Below, one piece after another: positions 1 through 6,934 of a DNA stretch of 11,446 nt (positions within the stretch are counted from its first letter, which is position 1; every line of letters starts with the position of its first letter). The notes under the pieces are model-generated. The model saw only the letters and a list, made by a program, of their open reading frames with translations, was not told the origin of the DNA and searched no databases. Source of the stretch: JBBQNY01 sp038255255 (GTDB lineage Bacteria; Pseudomonadota; Gammaproteobacteria; Xanthomonadales; Ahniellaceae). A program made the translations under genes and the position numbers. The DNA is taken from the NCBI GenBank assembly GCA_038255255.1, contig JBBSLL010000051.1:1-11446 (forward strand). Reading direction: 5' to 3'.

Positions 1-290
1 CCGCCCTGCAGGTGCGGCCGCTGCCCGTTGACGCGGATGCCGCGCAGGATCACCGGGTTGCCGGGCGCGCCGCCGTCCTGCGCCGGCATCACGATGTTGC
101 CGGCATAGACCACGTTGCCATCGACCTCGACGATGTCGCCGGGGCCCAGATCGACCGCCGCGAACAGCGCGTTGAGCGTGGTGTGCGAGCGGCCCGGCCC
201 CACCTGGAAGGTCGCGGCATGCACCGCGCCCCAGAAGAAGAGCAGGATCACGACACCGAGCGGAGTTGCCGATTTCGAGAGTGGGTTCAT
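1..290 (-). CDS. Secreted protein, probable right-handed beta-helix (N-terminal part only)
   Basis: This reading frame starts with ATG at 290 and runs off the left edge, giving 96 complete residues. Residues 1-25 look like a Sec signal peptide: a short Lys-containing start (MNPLSK), a hydrophobic core around LGVVILLFFWGAV, and a probable cleavage site after V-H-A (residue 25). The mature start (ATFQVGPGRSHTTLNALFAAV) and the following segments DIVEVDGNVV, GNIVMPAQDGG and NPVILRG resemble the first coils of parallel beta-helix proteins such as polysaccharide lyase-like or pectate-lyase-fold proteins. The C-terminal part, which would show catalytic residues, is missing, so no substrate can be named. 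It lies 138 bp downstream of the membrane-protein gene on the same strand and may be co-transcribed with it. The ribosome binding site is weak. The fold call rests on my recognition of the pattern; the signal peptide is the firmer observation. Confidence 0.6.
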   Translation of the reverse strand, partial: MNPLSKSATPLGVVILLFFWGAVHAATFQVGPGRSHTTLNALFAAVDLGPGDIVEVDGNVVYAGNIVMPAQDGGAPGNPVILRGIRVNGQRPHLQG

Positions 291-428
291 CCACGCTTTT
301 CGCGCTGGCGGCCGAGGCGCTCAGCCACACGACGTCACGATACGCCGAAGGGCGGCGAAGTCACAGGATGAGGCCCGCAACGCCTTCCCGCTCGCTTGAC
401 TGCCCAGCGCGGCGCTCGGACCGCTCCG

Positions 429-1802
429 CTACTGCACCCAGAAGAGCAGCGAGCGCGGCGGCGCCGGTTTGCGCTCTTTTTCCCCAGTCACCTTGATCGG
501 CAATCGTGCCGCCACGATCTGGTGCCGGCCGGGCGCGAGACCGGCCGTGGGCAACATGGCGAGCAGTCCCCGCTGCTCGCCCTTGCGCACGAGTTCGAAT
601 GCATCGGCCGGCAGCGCGTTGCCGTCGAGTTGGATACGCCATAAGCCCGCGATGCAGTCGCGAAGCTCGAGAGCTGTCGCATGATCGGTTCCCGCAGTTG
701 GCACAGCCTTCTCGAAGTCCGCACAGCGAGTGCGCAGCGCGCCCGCGTCGCGTTGTGGCTGCAGAGGCACAAACAGTTCGACCCACGCACCTTGAACCTG
801 GATGCGATCCAGGCGCGGGACCGACGAGTCCGCCGAGCGGTCCGCTGCGCTGGGGGACTGGGTGATGCCGTACCGCGCGATGGCGTCGTCGATGAGCGCG
901 TACGCAGTGCTGTTGCCGACGATGGACTGCACGTATCTGTGCAACGGAAACGCCAACACGACGATGAACATCGCCGCCATGATGACCAGCGTAAATCCGA
1001 GCTGCGACGTGCGACTCTGCAGCGTCAGCATCGGTGCCAGCATCATGCCGCGCGGCAGCCAGCGGGAAAACAGGGCGGCGATGCCCGTCACCGTGCGGCG
1101 CACCCAGGGTTTCGCTGCCCATGCGGGACTTCGCGCCGCGAATCCGTAGTCCAGGATCACCTGCACGGACAGCGGCAGCATGAAAACGGCCAGCAGGATG
1201 GCCGAACCCCACGCCAGATGACGCAAATCCATGAACAACGCGATCATTGCGAAGAAGGAAGCGAGCAGGGTCATCATCACAAGCACGCTCGCTGCCGCGA
1301 AGATCATGCTGGCGGCGCGATCCACGCGCACGATAGTCGCGCCGATTTCCGGTGTGATCCCACGCTGGTATTCCGTCGTGATCGGCGCCGCCCGCGCGAG
1401 CCTGTCCCAGTCGATGCCAGTGGGAAACACCGAGCGCAAGCCGATCAGGCCGATCCAGAAAGCGCGCAGTGCAAGATGCACGAAGAAGCTGGTCAGCAGC
1501 ACGAACACCACGCCGTAGCCGACCTGCATCAGGGCCATGCCGACCTTGAGCGTGGATGCGGACTGGTGCACCGACCACGATTCCCAGGATGCCAGCAGCC
1601 AGCCCGGCACTTTGAACAGGGCAAAAAACACGGCGGCGGAGATCAGCAGTTCGATCTCGTCGGTGCGTTGCACCGAGTCCCGCCACACCTCCTGTTCCGT
1701 ACGCCCGGCAGGTTGCTCGATGGCTACGGCCCCGTCGGCCTGATGAGTGTCCGCCGGCGCGGGGCGGTCGTCGGCCGAGTAGTCGCGGGGCGGCGTTGAC
1801 AT
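429..1802 (-). CDS. Uncharacterised multi-pass membrane protein with C-terminal extracytoplasmic domain
   Basis: This is a 457-residue protein I cannot assign to a named family. Residues 1-45 are polar and Pro/Asp/Gln-rich. About five hydrophobic segments follow, near residues 51-71, 88-121 (long, possibly two passes), 165-190, 198-217 and 269-287. The region from about 290 to the end is soluble, ends in a Pro/Lys/Arg-rich stretch and SLLFWVQ, and contains the protein's only two cysteines (C360 and C383), which could form a disulfide if this part faces the periplasm. The motif RTDEIELLIS before the first membrane segment resembles hypothetical proteins I recall from Xanthomonadales, but no function is known to me. 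The gene is divergent from cca with a 72-bp spacer and lies upstream of the secreted beta-helix candidate. The ATG at 1802 has no strong Shine-Dalgarno sequence, so the start is moderately certain. Confidence 0.75.
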   Translation of the reverse strand: MSTPPRDYSADDRPAPADTHQADGAVAIEQPAGRTEQEVWRDSVQRTDEIELLISAAVFFALFKVPGWLLASWESWSVHQSASTLKVGMALMQVGYGVVFVLLTSFFVHLALRAFWIGLIGLRSVFPTGIDWDRLARAAPITTEYQRGITPEIGATIVRVDRAASMIFAAASVLVMMTLLASFFAMIALFMDLRHLAWGSAILLAVFMLPLSVQVILDYGFAARSPAWAAKPWVRRTVTGIAALFSRWLPRGMMLAPMLTLQSRTSQLGFTLVIMAAMFIVVLAFPLHRYVQSIVGNSTAYALIDDAIARYGITQSPSAADRSADSSVPRLDRIQVQGAWVELFVPLQPQRDAGALRTRCADFEKAVPTAGTDHATALELRDCIAGLWRIQLDGNALPADAFELVRKGEQRGLLAMLPTAGLAPGRHQIVAARLPIKVTGEKERKPAPPRSLLFWVQ

Positions 1803-1817
1803 GCCGACATCGTATCA

Positions 1818-1843
1818 ATTGGGGACAGACGGCACCGGGTTTC
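1818..1843. repeat. Possible remnant of a dispersed ATTGGGGACAGAC-type repeat
   Basis: The spacer between the membrane-protein gene and cca contains ATTGGGGACAGACGGCACC. Near-identical strings (ATTGGGGACAGAC...) recur in intergenic regions of many gammaproteobacteria, and I associate them with REP-like elements mobilised by RAYT (IS200-like) transposases. No transposase is present here, so this would be a short orphan remnant. The assignment is from memory of the motif, not from a comparison. Confidence 0.3.
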
Positions 1844-1844
1844 A

Positions 1845-1856
1845 TTGCGCGCGCAA
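1845..1856. promoter_or_regulatory. 12-bp perfect palindrome TTGCGCGCGCAA upstream of cca
   Basis: The sequence TTGCGCGCGCAA is its own reverse complement and ends 18 bp before the cca start codon, in the spacer shared with the divergent membrane-protein gene. It could be an operator half-site pair, part of the repeat remnant just upstream, or chance in a GC-rich genome. No recognisable -10/-35 pair accompanies it. Confidence 0.25.
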
Positions 1857-1874
1857 ACACGGCAGGCTGTGGGC

Positions 1875-3131
1875 ATGAAGTCCCTGCAGACCTACCTGGT
1901 GGGCGGCGCCGTGCGCGACCGGTTGCTCGGTCGCGAGGGCAGCGATCGCGATCATGTCGTGGTGGGCGCCACGCCGGAACGGATGCTCGCGCTCGGCTTC
2001 AGGCCAGTCGGGCGCGACTTTCCCGTATTCCTGCATCCCGAGACGCACGAGGAATACGCGCTGGCGCGTACCGAGCGCAAGAGCGGCCGCGGCTACCACG
2101 GCTTCACGTTCCTGGCGGACCCCTCCGTGACTCTGGAGGAGGATCTGGCGCGTCGGGATCTCACGATCAACGCCATTGCGGAACACACCGACGGCACGCT
2201 CGTGGATCCCTACGGGGGAATGCGCGATATCGAGTCGCGTGTGCTGCGGCACGTGTCGCCTGCGTTCGCCGAGGATCCAGTTCGCATTCTGCGCATCGCG
2301 CGATTCGCGGCCCGCTTCACGCCGCTCGGTTTCACCATTGCCGAAGAGACCCTGCAACTGATGCGCAAGATGGTTGCCGACGGGGAAGTCGACCATCTCG
2401 TTCCGGAACGCGTATGGGCTGAAATGCAGCGCGCACTGGCGGAGCCTGCGCCCCAGGCCTTCGTTTCAACCCTGCGCTCGTGCGGCGCGCTCGCGCGCCT
2501 GCTTCCCGAGGTCGATGCGTTGTATGGCGTCCCCCAACGGCCCGAGTTCCACCCGGAAATCGATACCGGCGTGCATCTCGAGATGGTGCTCGGGCAGGCC
2601 GCGCGCCTGGCGCCGGGCAACGCACTCGTCGGTTACTGCGCCTTGGTGCATGACCTCGGCAAGGGCGTCACCGAGGCGGAGTTGCTGCCGCGGCACCACG
2701 GTCACGATGCCGCCGGCGTGCCGCTGGTAGAAGCGGTCTCGCAGCGGCTAAAGGTTCCGACGGAGTACGCACGCGTGGCGCGGCTCGTGTGCCGCTGGCA
2801 CCTGCTCGCGCACACCGCGCTGACGCTCAAGGCGGCCACGGTGCTGTCGCTGTTCGACCGGCTCGACGCGTTCCGCCGGCCCTCCACGCTGGAGGCTTTC
2901 CTGCTGGCCTGCGAGGCGGACCAACGCGGGCGACTTGGCCTCGAAGAGCGACCCTACCCCCAGGCTGAGCACCTGCGCGCCGCCTTCACCCTTGCGCGCG
3001 CCGTCGAGGTTCGCAGTCTCGTGCTGCCCCCGGAATCGAAGGGTCCTCTCATCGCCGAGGCTTTGCGGCGTGCACGCACCCGGGCAATCGCCTCGCTTGG
3101 AAGGTCCGGAGCCGGAGCCGATCCGGCGTGA
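1875..3131 (+). CDS. cca: CCA tRNA nucleotidyltransferase (multifunctional, with HD domain)
   Basis: Cca adds or repairs the CCA 3' end of tRNAs in the cytoplasm using CTP and ATP without a nucleic acid template. The product is 418 residues (E. coli Cca is 412). The nucleotidyltransferase head shows GGAVRDRLLG (10-19) and the metal-binding pair D24/D26 in SDRDHVVVG. RRDLTINAIA (93-102), EDPVRILRIARFAARF (133-148) and ERVWAEMQRAL (178-188) are the conserved motifs for nucleotide selection and the neck. An HD phosphohydrolase domain follows (HPEIDTGVH at 226-234, ALVHDLGKG at 256-264), typical of the gammaproteobacterial enzyme with added phosphatase and phosphodiesterase activity. ATG at 1875 is preferred over an in-frame ATG 30 bases upstream because family members begin almost directly with the YLVGGAVRD strand. 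The gene converges on the VanZ-like gene with a 10-bp gap. Confidence 0.96.
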   Translation: MKSLQTYLVGGAVRDRLLGREGSDRDHVVVGATPERMLALGFRPVGRDFPVFLHPETHEEYALARTERKSGRGYHGFTFLADPSVTLEEDLARRDLTINAIAEHTDGTLVDPYGGMRDIESRVLRHVSPAFAEDPVRILRIARFAARFTPLGFTIAEETLQLMRKMVADGEVDHLVPERVWAEMQRALAEPAPQAFVSTLRSCGALARLLPEVDALYGVPQRPEFHPEIDTGVHLEMVLGQAARLAPGNALVGYCALVHDLGKGVTEAELLPRHHGHDAAGVPLVEAVSQRLKVPTEYARVARLVCRWHLLAHTALTLKAATVLSLFDRLDAFRRPSTLEAFLLACEADQRGRLGLEERPYPQAEHLRAAFTLARAVEVRSLVLPPESKGPLIAEALRRARTRAIASLGRSGAGADPA

Positions 3132-3141
3132 GATCGACGGG

Positions 3142-3564
3142 TCACCTGTTCCAATGTTTCTCGACAACCGAAAGCAGATTCCGCAAGGGTGTGAACACCA
3201 GTGCGCCGCCCAGCAAGACGCCGAGCGTATTGGCGAGCGCGTCGCGCGGATCCCCCTTGCGCGTGTCTGTCAGTCCTCCCTGCGCCAATTCAAGCGCTAC
3301 GCCGAGCAGGACGAGCGCCACGAGGCTCGCGAGCAGCGCGCCGCGCGGCCTGAAAATCTGCACCGCCCAGGCCGCGAGAACCCCATAAGCCAGCAGGTGG
3401 CCGACCTTGTCTGACAGGGGTGGTGTCTCGGGGAGATCAGGCGGCGAAATCAGCGACAGCGCGATGCACAGCAGCCAGCCGAACGCCCACACTCCCAGCC
3501 ACAGCCGCCGGTGGTGCAAGGGCCGCAGGTGCGCGGATCCTGACGGGTCCTCGCCTGGCGTCAC
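3142..3564 (-). CDS. VanZ-like family membrane protein
   Basis: This is a small integral membrane protein of 140 residues if the GTG at 3564 is used. It has four hydrophobic segments, near residues 21-40, 57-71, 76-93 and 110-124. The family's conserved polar residues are visible: SDKVGHLLAYG (51-61), ELAQ (92-95), and the loop RKGDPRDALANTLG (102-115) between helices 3 and 4. VanZ-like proteins are named for the teicoplanin resistance factor VanZ, but most chromosomal homologues have no established function, and resistance should not be inferred here. The GTG start overlaps the MidA stop codon (GTGA) and has GGAG nine bases upstream, which favours translational coupling. An in-frame ATG at 3609 would give 155 residues and a 49-bp overlap. 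The gene is the last of a minus-strand pair with MidA. Confidence 0.85.
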   Translation of the reverse strand: MTPGEDPSGSAHLRPLHHRRLWLGVWAFGWLLCIALSLISPPDLPETPPLSDKVGHLLAYGVLAAWAVQIFRPRGALLASLVALVLLGVALELAQGGLTDTRKGDPRDALANTLGVLLGGALVFTPLRNLLSVVEKHWNR

Positions 3565-4754
3565 AGGCTCGCGCTCCGGTCGATGCCGGCGAAAGGCAGC
3601 GACTGGCAATCGATGTCACGCGCAAACGTGGCAACGGCAAAGCGCTCGCCCATCTCTCCGGGGAGCATGAGTTTCTTGACCTGCTGAGCCAACGCGTACT
3701 GCGCTTCCACGCCGAGCGATGGCGCGTCGCCCAGCACCCGGTCGAGCCCGCATGCAAGCAGGAACTGCGCCTGCGTCGAGTAGGAAACGAGACCGAGGCC
3801 AATGGCCGTGCAAGCCTCGGCGAGCGCCGTGAAGTCCACGAAGGCAGTCAGATCCTGCAGCCCAACCCAGTGCAGCGGATCGGCATGCGCGTGGTGCCGG
3901 TAGTGGCAGATGAGGGTGCCATCGCGCCGCGCCGACGTGTAGTACGCCGCGCGCGGGTAGCCGTAGTCGATGAACACCGCGAGGCCCTGTTGCAGGGTGC
4001 CGATCACCGCGTCTATCCATGCCGGAAGTTGTGGCAACACCTCCGATCGGTACCCATCGGGAAGCGCGCTGCCGATGCTGCGTTCAACGTGCGCGACCGC
4101 GCCCGACAACCACGCGTCGGCGGGCCTGTCGATGACGGCAAAGCCGCCGCGAGCATCTGTGACCACGTGTTCGGACCACACTTCTCCGTTGCGTTTGACG
4201 AACCGGAAAGTCGGCAACGCGTCGATGACCTCGTTGGCTACCGCGATGCCGCGCCACGGTTCCTCGGGAGGCCGGTCCAGCCATTCGACGCGCCGTGCGA
4301 GCGCTGCAGGCAACAGGCTTTCAACACGTCCCTGTTGCTCCTCGCGCAAGGTCGCGCTCGGCTCCAGCAGCAGATACTTCGAGGGCACGCGGTCCAGCGC
4401 ATGCAATGCGAGCATGAGGTCAACGCACAAGGCGCCGCTGCCACCGCCCAACTCGAACAGGATGGCCCGCCCGGCGCCGATCTGCTCGATGACGGGCGCA
4501 AAGGCATGAGCAAGACACTGCGCAAAGACGTTGCCCAACTCCGGCGCGGTGACGAAATCCCCATCCGCACCAAACCGGGTGCGCCCCGCGCTGTAATAAC
4601 CCAGGCCGGGCGCGTACAGCGCCAGCTCCATGAAGCGCGCGAACTCCATCGGGCCACGCGCCGCGATCTCCGCGCGGATGGTTTCCGCGAGACGCTCACT
4701 GTGCGCGAGCTCGAGGGCGCTTGGTTCGGGGAGGCGGTGTGCGGGCCGATTCAA
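3561..4754 (-). CDS. MidA/NDUFAF7-type SAM-dependent methyltransferase (COG1565)
   Basis: This is a class I SAM-dependent methyltransferase of the family containing eukaryotic NDUFAF7/MidA, which methylates an arginine of the NDUFS2 subunit during mitochondrial complex I assembly. The bacterial substrate is not established. From the TTG start the product is 397 residues. Family hallmarks are FARFMELALYAPGLGYYSAG (38-57), GDFVTAPELG (65-74), the glycine-rich SAM loop LFELGGGSGAL (99-109) and ANEVIDALP (173-181). The start is uncertain. TTG at 4754 has GAGG five bases upstream and leaves room for a divergent promoter region, and homologous sequence begins about eight residues after it. GTG at 4793 and ATG at 4835 are in frame, but the ATG lacks a Shine-Dalgarno and would sit 5 bp from the divergent reductase start. 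Its stop overlaps the VanZ-like start. Confidence 0.88.
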   Translation of the reverse strand: MNRPAHRLPEPSALELAHSERLAETIRAEIAARGPMEFARFMELALYAPGLGYYSAGRTRFGADGDFVTAPELGNVFAQCLAHAFAPVIEQIGAGRAILFELGGGSGALCVDLMLALHALDRVPSKYLLLEPSATLREEQQGRVESLLPAALARRVEWLDRPPEEPWRGIAVANEVIDALPTFRFVKRNGEVWSEHVVTDARGGFAVIDRPADAWLSGAVAHVERSIGSALPDGYRSEVLPQLPAWIDAVIGTLQQGLAVFIDYGYPRAAYYTSARRDGTLICHYRHHAHADPLHWVGLQDLTAFVDFTALAEACTAIGLGLVSYSTQAQFLLACGLDRVLGDAPSLGVEAQYALAQQVKKLMLPGEMGERFAVATFARDIDCQSLPFAGIDRSASL

Positions 4755-4779
4755 CGCGACCTCGAGAATTGTTCGGGCT

Positions 4780-4796
4780 ACAGTGCCAGGCACTGT
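4780..4796. promoter_or_regulatory. Perfect palindrome ACAGTGCCAGGCACTGT between divergent genes
   Basis: Two 8-bp arms (ACAGTGCC / GGCACTGT) flank a single central base in the 86-bp spacer between the MidA-type gene (TTG start at 4754) and the pteridine reductase (ATG at 4841). Its place between divergent starts is typical for an operator. The GTGCC-GGCAC core also resembles dispersed palindromic repeats I know from proteobacterial intergenic regions. I see no convincing -10/-35 pair here that would decide between these. Confidence 0.4.
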
Positions 4797-4840
4797 CTGA
4801 TCGCTGCGATTCGCGCGGCGGTGGTGAGGGAGCATATCGC

Positions 4841-5584
4841 ATGGCCACATCCCCACGACCGGTTGCGCTGGTAACGGGAAGCGCGCGCCGCATTGGTGCC
4901 GCGATCGCGCGAACGCTCCACGCGGCCGATTACGACCTGGTCCTGCATCAACGCCAACGCACGCCAGAAGTGGTGGCGCTCGCCGGGGAACTCGAGGCCC
5001 GACGCGCAAACAGCACCCTGGTTCTGGCTGCCGAACTCGGGGATCCGGATGCGGTTGCCGGCATGCCGCAGCGCTGCCTGGAACGCTTCGGCCGCCTCGA
5101 TGCACTCGTGAACAATGCGTCCAGTTTCTACGCGACGAAGTTCGGAGCGATCACTGCGGCCCAGTGGGACGATCTTTTCGCCGCCAACGCGCGCGCGCCG
5201 CTGTTCCTGTCGCAAGCTGCGGCACCGCATCTGCGGGAACGGTGCGGCGCCATCGTCAACCTGCTCGACATTCACGCGTCGCGGCCGCCTTCCGGCTACA
5301 GCGTGTACGCAATGGCCAAATCCGCGCTAGAGACGCTGACCGCCTCGATGGCCATCGAACTCGCGCCGGAAGTACGCGTGAATGGCATCGCGCTGGGCGC
5401 CATCCTCTGGGCAGAAGGAGAAGTCGACGATGTCGATCGCAAGGCCCGCATCCTCAAGCGCACTCCGCTCGGCCGACTTGGCGAAGTCGATGAGGTGGCA
5501 CGCGCGGTGCTCTTCCTGCTGCGCGATGCGGGTTACTGCACGGGATCCATCCTGCGCATCGATGGGGGTCGTTCCCTGGCGTAG
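4841..5584 (+). CDS. Pteridine reductase, FolM/PTR1-type short-chain dehydrogenase
   Basis: This is a 247-residue NADPH-dependent SDR, predicted to reduce dihydropterins or dihydrofolate (FolM of E. coli reduces dihydromonapterin and, weakly, dihydrofolate). The cofactor loop is TGSARRIG (12-19); its Arg-Arg pair is the pteridine-reductase version of the usual Gly-rich SDR loop and suggests NADPH. NNAS lies at 91-94. The catalytic set is Asp143 (in LLDIHASRP), Tyr156 and Lys160. An Asp 13 residues before the Tyr replaces the usual SDR Ser, exactly as in trypanosomatid PTR1 (D181/Y194/K198). The ending GSILRIDGGRSL is standard SDR. ATG at 4841 has GAGGGAG about eight bases upstream. It sits near folK and folB, which supports a pterin substrate. 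I leave the symbol blank because folM and other pteridine reductases cannot be separated by eye. Confidence 0.88.
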   Translation: MATSPRPVALVTGSARRIGAAIARTLHAADYDLVLHQRQRTPEVVALAGELEARRANSTLVLAAELGDPDAVAGMPQRCLERFGRLDALVNNASSFYATKFGAITAAQWDDLFAANARAPLFLSQAAAPHLRERCGAIVNLLDIHASRPPSGYSVYAMAKSALETLTASMAIELAPEVRVNGIALGAILWAEGEVDDVDRKARILKRTPLGRLGEVDEVARAVLFLLRDAGYCTGSILRIDGGRSLA

Positions 5585-5730
5585 CGGGGTCGCTCCGGCG
5601 GTCCGCAAGCAAGCAACGATTCATCGGTGGGAGTCCATGCTCCGCAGCCGCACTCCACGGAAAGTTCGGCCGTCCCCCTGCACCGCCGACCAATGAACCG
5701 CTTCGACACCTGACTGCGAGTAACCAGCCC

Positions 5731-6435
5731 ATGGCAACGCGCAAACGCTCCCGCACCGATTCCGCGCCCGACAACTTCGCCGAACGGATCCTCGACCTGG
5801 TCGGCAAGATTCCTTCGACCAGCGAGCGGGCCGCCGAGGACGCGCATGCGCGCTCACGGGAGATCGCGCGAAAGGCGAAGGGACGGGCTGGCGCGACGTC
5901 GGGCGCCATGGCCCTGCCCCCCGGCGTATTCGGCTACATGACGATCCTGCCCGAACTCTTCACGCTGTGGAAAATCCAGACGCAGATGGTGGCGGATATC
6001 GCCGGGGCCTACGGCAAACGCGATCTCCTGTCGCGCGAGCAGATGCTCTACTGCCTGTTCAACCATACGGCGGCGCAAGCCGTCGGCGGACTTCTGGTGC
6101 GCATCGGCGAACGCTACGTGGTCCGCCGTGCACCCATCGGCACGTTGTACTCGATCGCCAACAAAATCGCGCTGCGCGTCGCCCAGCGCAGCTTGCGGCG
6201 CGGAATCTTTCGCTGGCTTCCCATTGCTGGCGCGCTCGGCGTCGGGGCGTTCGCCTATGCGGATACCGGTACGGTGGCGGACGCCGCAATCGAAGTGTTC
6301 TCGCGCGAGATGGTCATCGAGGGCGAGGCGGAGGTGGAAGGGGTGCGGGTGGCGCAGGCGGCGGAGCGCAAGTCGCGCTCCCGCAAGGCCTCGACTGGTA
6401 AAGCGTCGACAAAGCGCGCCGCGTCGCGGAAATAG
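5731..6435 (+). CDS. Probable EcsC family protein
   Basis: This 234-residue protein has a charged N-terminus (1-55) and a central region that matches my memory of EcsC-family proteins: LPPGVFGYMTILPELFTLW (62-80), KIQTQMVADIAGAYGK (81-96), SREQMLYCLF (101-110) and RWLPIAGALGVGAFAYADT (161-179). The hydrophobic stretch at 164-177 is too short and small-residue-rich to be a clear membrane span, though association with membranes is possible. EcsC was named from the Bacillus ecs ABC-transporter locus, but the biochemical function of the family is unknown. The last 25 residues are rich in Lys, Arg, Ser, Thr and Ala, an unstructured basic tail. The gene follows the pteridine reductase by 146 bp on the same strand and converges on folK with a 13-bp gap. 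Its Shine-Dalgarno is weak. The ORF itself is secure; the family call is moderate. Confidence 0.65.
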   Translation: MATRKRSRTDSAPDNFAERILDLVGKIPSTSERAAEDAHARSREIARKAKGRAGATSGAMALPPGVFGYMTILPELFTLWKIQTQMVADIAGAYGKRDLLSREQMLYCLFNHTAAQAVGGLLVRIGERYVVRRAPIGTLYSIANKIALRVAQRSLRRGIFRWLPIAGALGVGAFAYADTGTVADAAIEVFSREMVIEGEAEVEGVRVAQAAERKSRSRKASTGKASTKRAASRK

Positions 6436-6448
6436 GTCAATCCGCAGG

Positions 6449-6934
6449 TTAGGGCTTGAGCGGCGTGACCCTTGCGCGATCCTGCGCCGAAAGGTCTCGC
6501 CAACGCTCGTTCAGCGTCCGAGGATCTCCGTCGGGCGGCACGATTGCGGGATCGAGGTCGCACATCGGGCGCAGCACGAAGGCATGGGCGAGATCGGCAC
6601 CCGGCACGTGGGGCCGCGCGGGGCCGGGCGCACCGTCGTCGTAAAGGATCAGGTCGATGTCGAGCGTACGGCTGGCGAAGCGCGGCTGGGTGCGGTCCCT
6701 TCCCCGTCGTCCCTCGAGAGCGCGCAACCAGTTCCTGAGTGCAACCGGCTCGAGTTCGGTGTCGATCCGCGCGGCGAGGTTGATGAATTCCGGCCCGTCG
6801 AAACCGACCGCTTCCGTGCAATACCACGGCGACTCGAGGATGTCGCCGAAGCGCGATCGCAATTCGGCGAGCGCGGCTCGCAGGTTGGTCCGCGCGTCGA
6901 TGTTGCTGCCCAGGCTCAGCCATGCGTGAGCCAT
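6449..6934 (-). CDS. folK: 2-amino-4-hydroxy-6-hydroxymethyldihydropteridine diphosphokinase (HPPK)
   Basis: HPPK transfers pyrophosphate from ATP to 6-hydroxymethyl-7,8-dihydropterin, the step before dihydropteroate synthase in folate synthesis. The product is 161 residues, close to E. coli FolK (159). Visible motifs are LSLGSNI (6-12), the pterin-binding loop EAVGFDGPEFIN (41-52), EGRRGRDR (74-81), and RTLDIDLILYDD (89-100), in which D92 and D94 correspond to the two Mg2+-binding aspartates (D95/D97 in E. coli). HAFVLRPMCDLDP (117-129) is the conserved late motif. The usual Trp-Gly-Pro before Arg-Thr-Leu-Asp is Phe-Ala-Ser here, a modest variation. The ATG at 6934 overlaps the folB stop (TGATG), so translation is probably coupled. 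It is the last gene of tsaD-folB-folK. Confidence 0.95.
   Translation of the reverse strand: MAHAWLSLGSNIDARTNLRAALAELRSRFGDILESPWYCTEAVGFDGPEFINLAARIDTELEPVALRNWLRALEGRRGRDRTQPRFASRTLDIDLILYDDGAPGPARPHVPGADLAHAFVLRPMCDLDPAIVPPDGDPRTLNERWRDLSAQDRARVTPLKP

Noticed and set aside
361..1860. Long 499-codon minus-strand ORF in another frame over the membrane-protein gene
   Set aside because: Arg/Gly/His-rich shadow translation without hydrophobic segments or motifs; the overlapping 457-codon frame has clear membrane segments.
3142..3564. Glycopeptide resistance from the VanZ-like gene
   Set aside because: Chromosomal VanZ-like proteins are widespread without a resistance role, no van cluster is present, and the host appears Gram-negative.
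3420..4874. 484-codon plus-strand ORF antisense to the MidA-type gene
   Set aside because: Shadow of a strand with recognised methyltransferase motifs; no family pattern in the translation.
5619..5664. Imperfect inverted repeat GTGGGAGT / ACTCCAC after the pteridine reductase as a terminator
   Set aside because: The stem is interrupted and no T tract follows; the evidence is too weak for a terminator.
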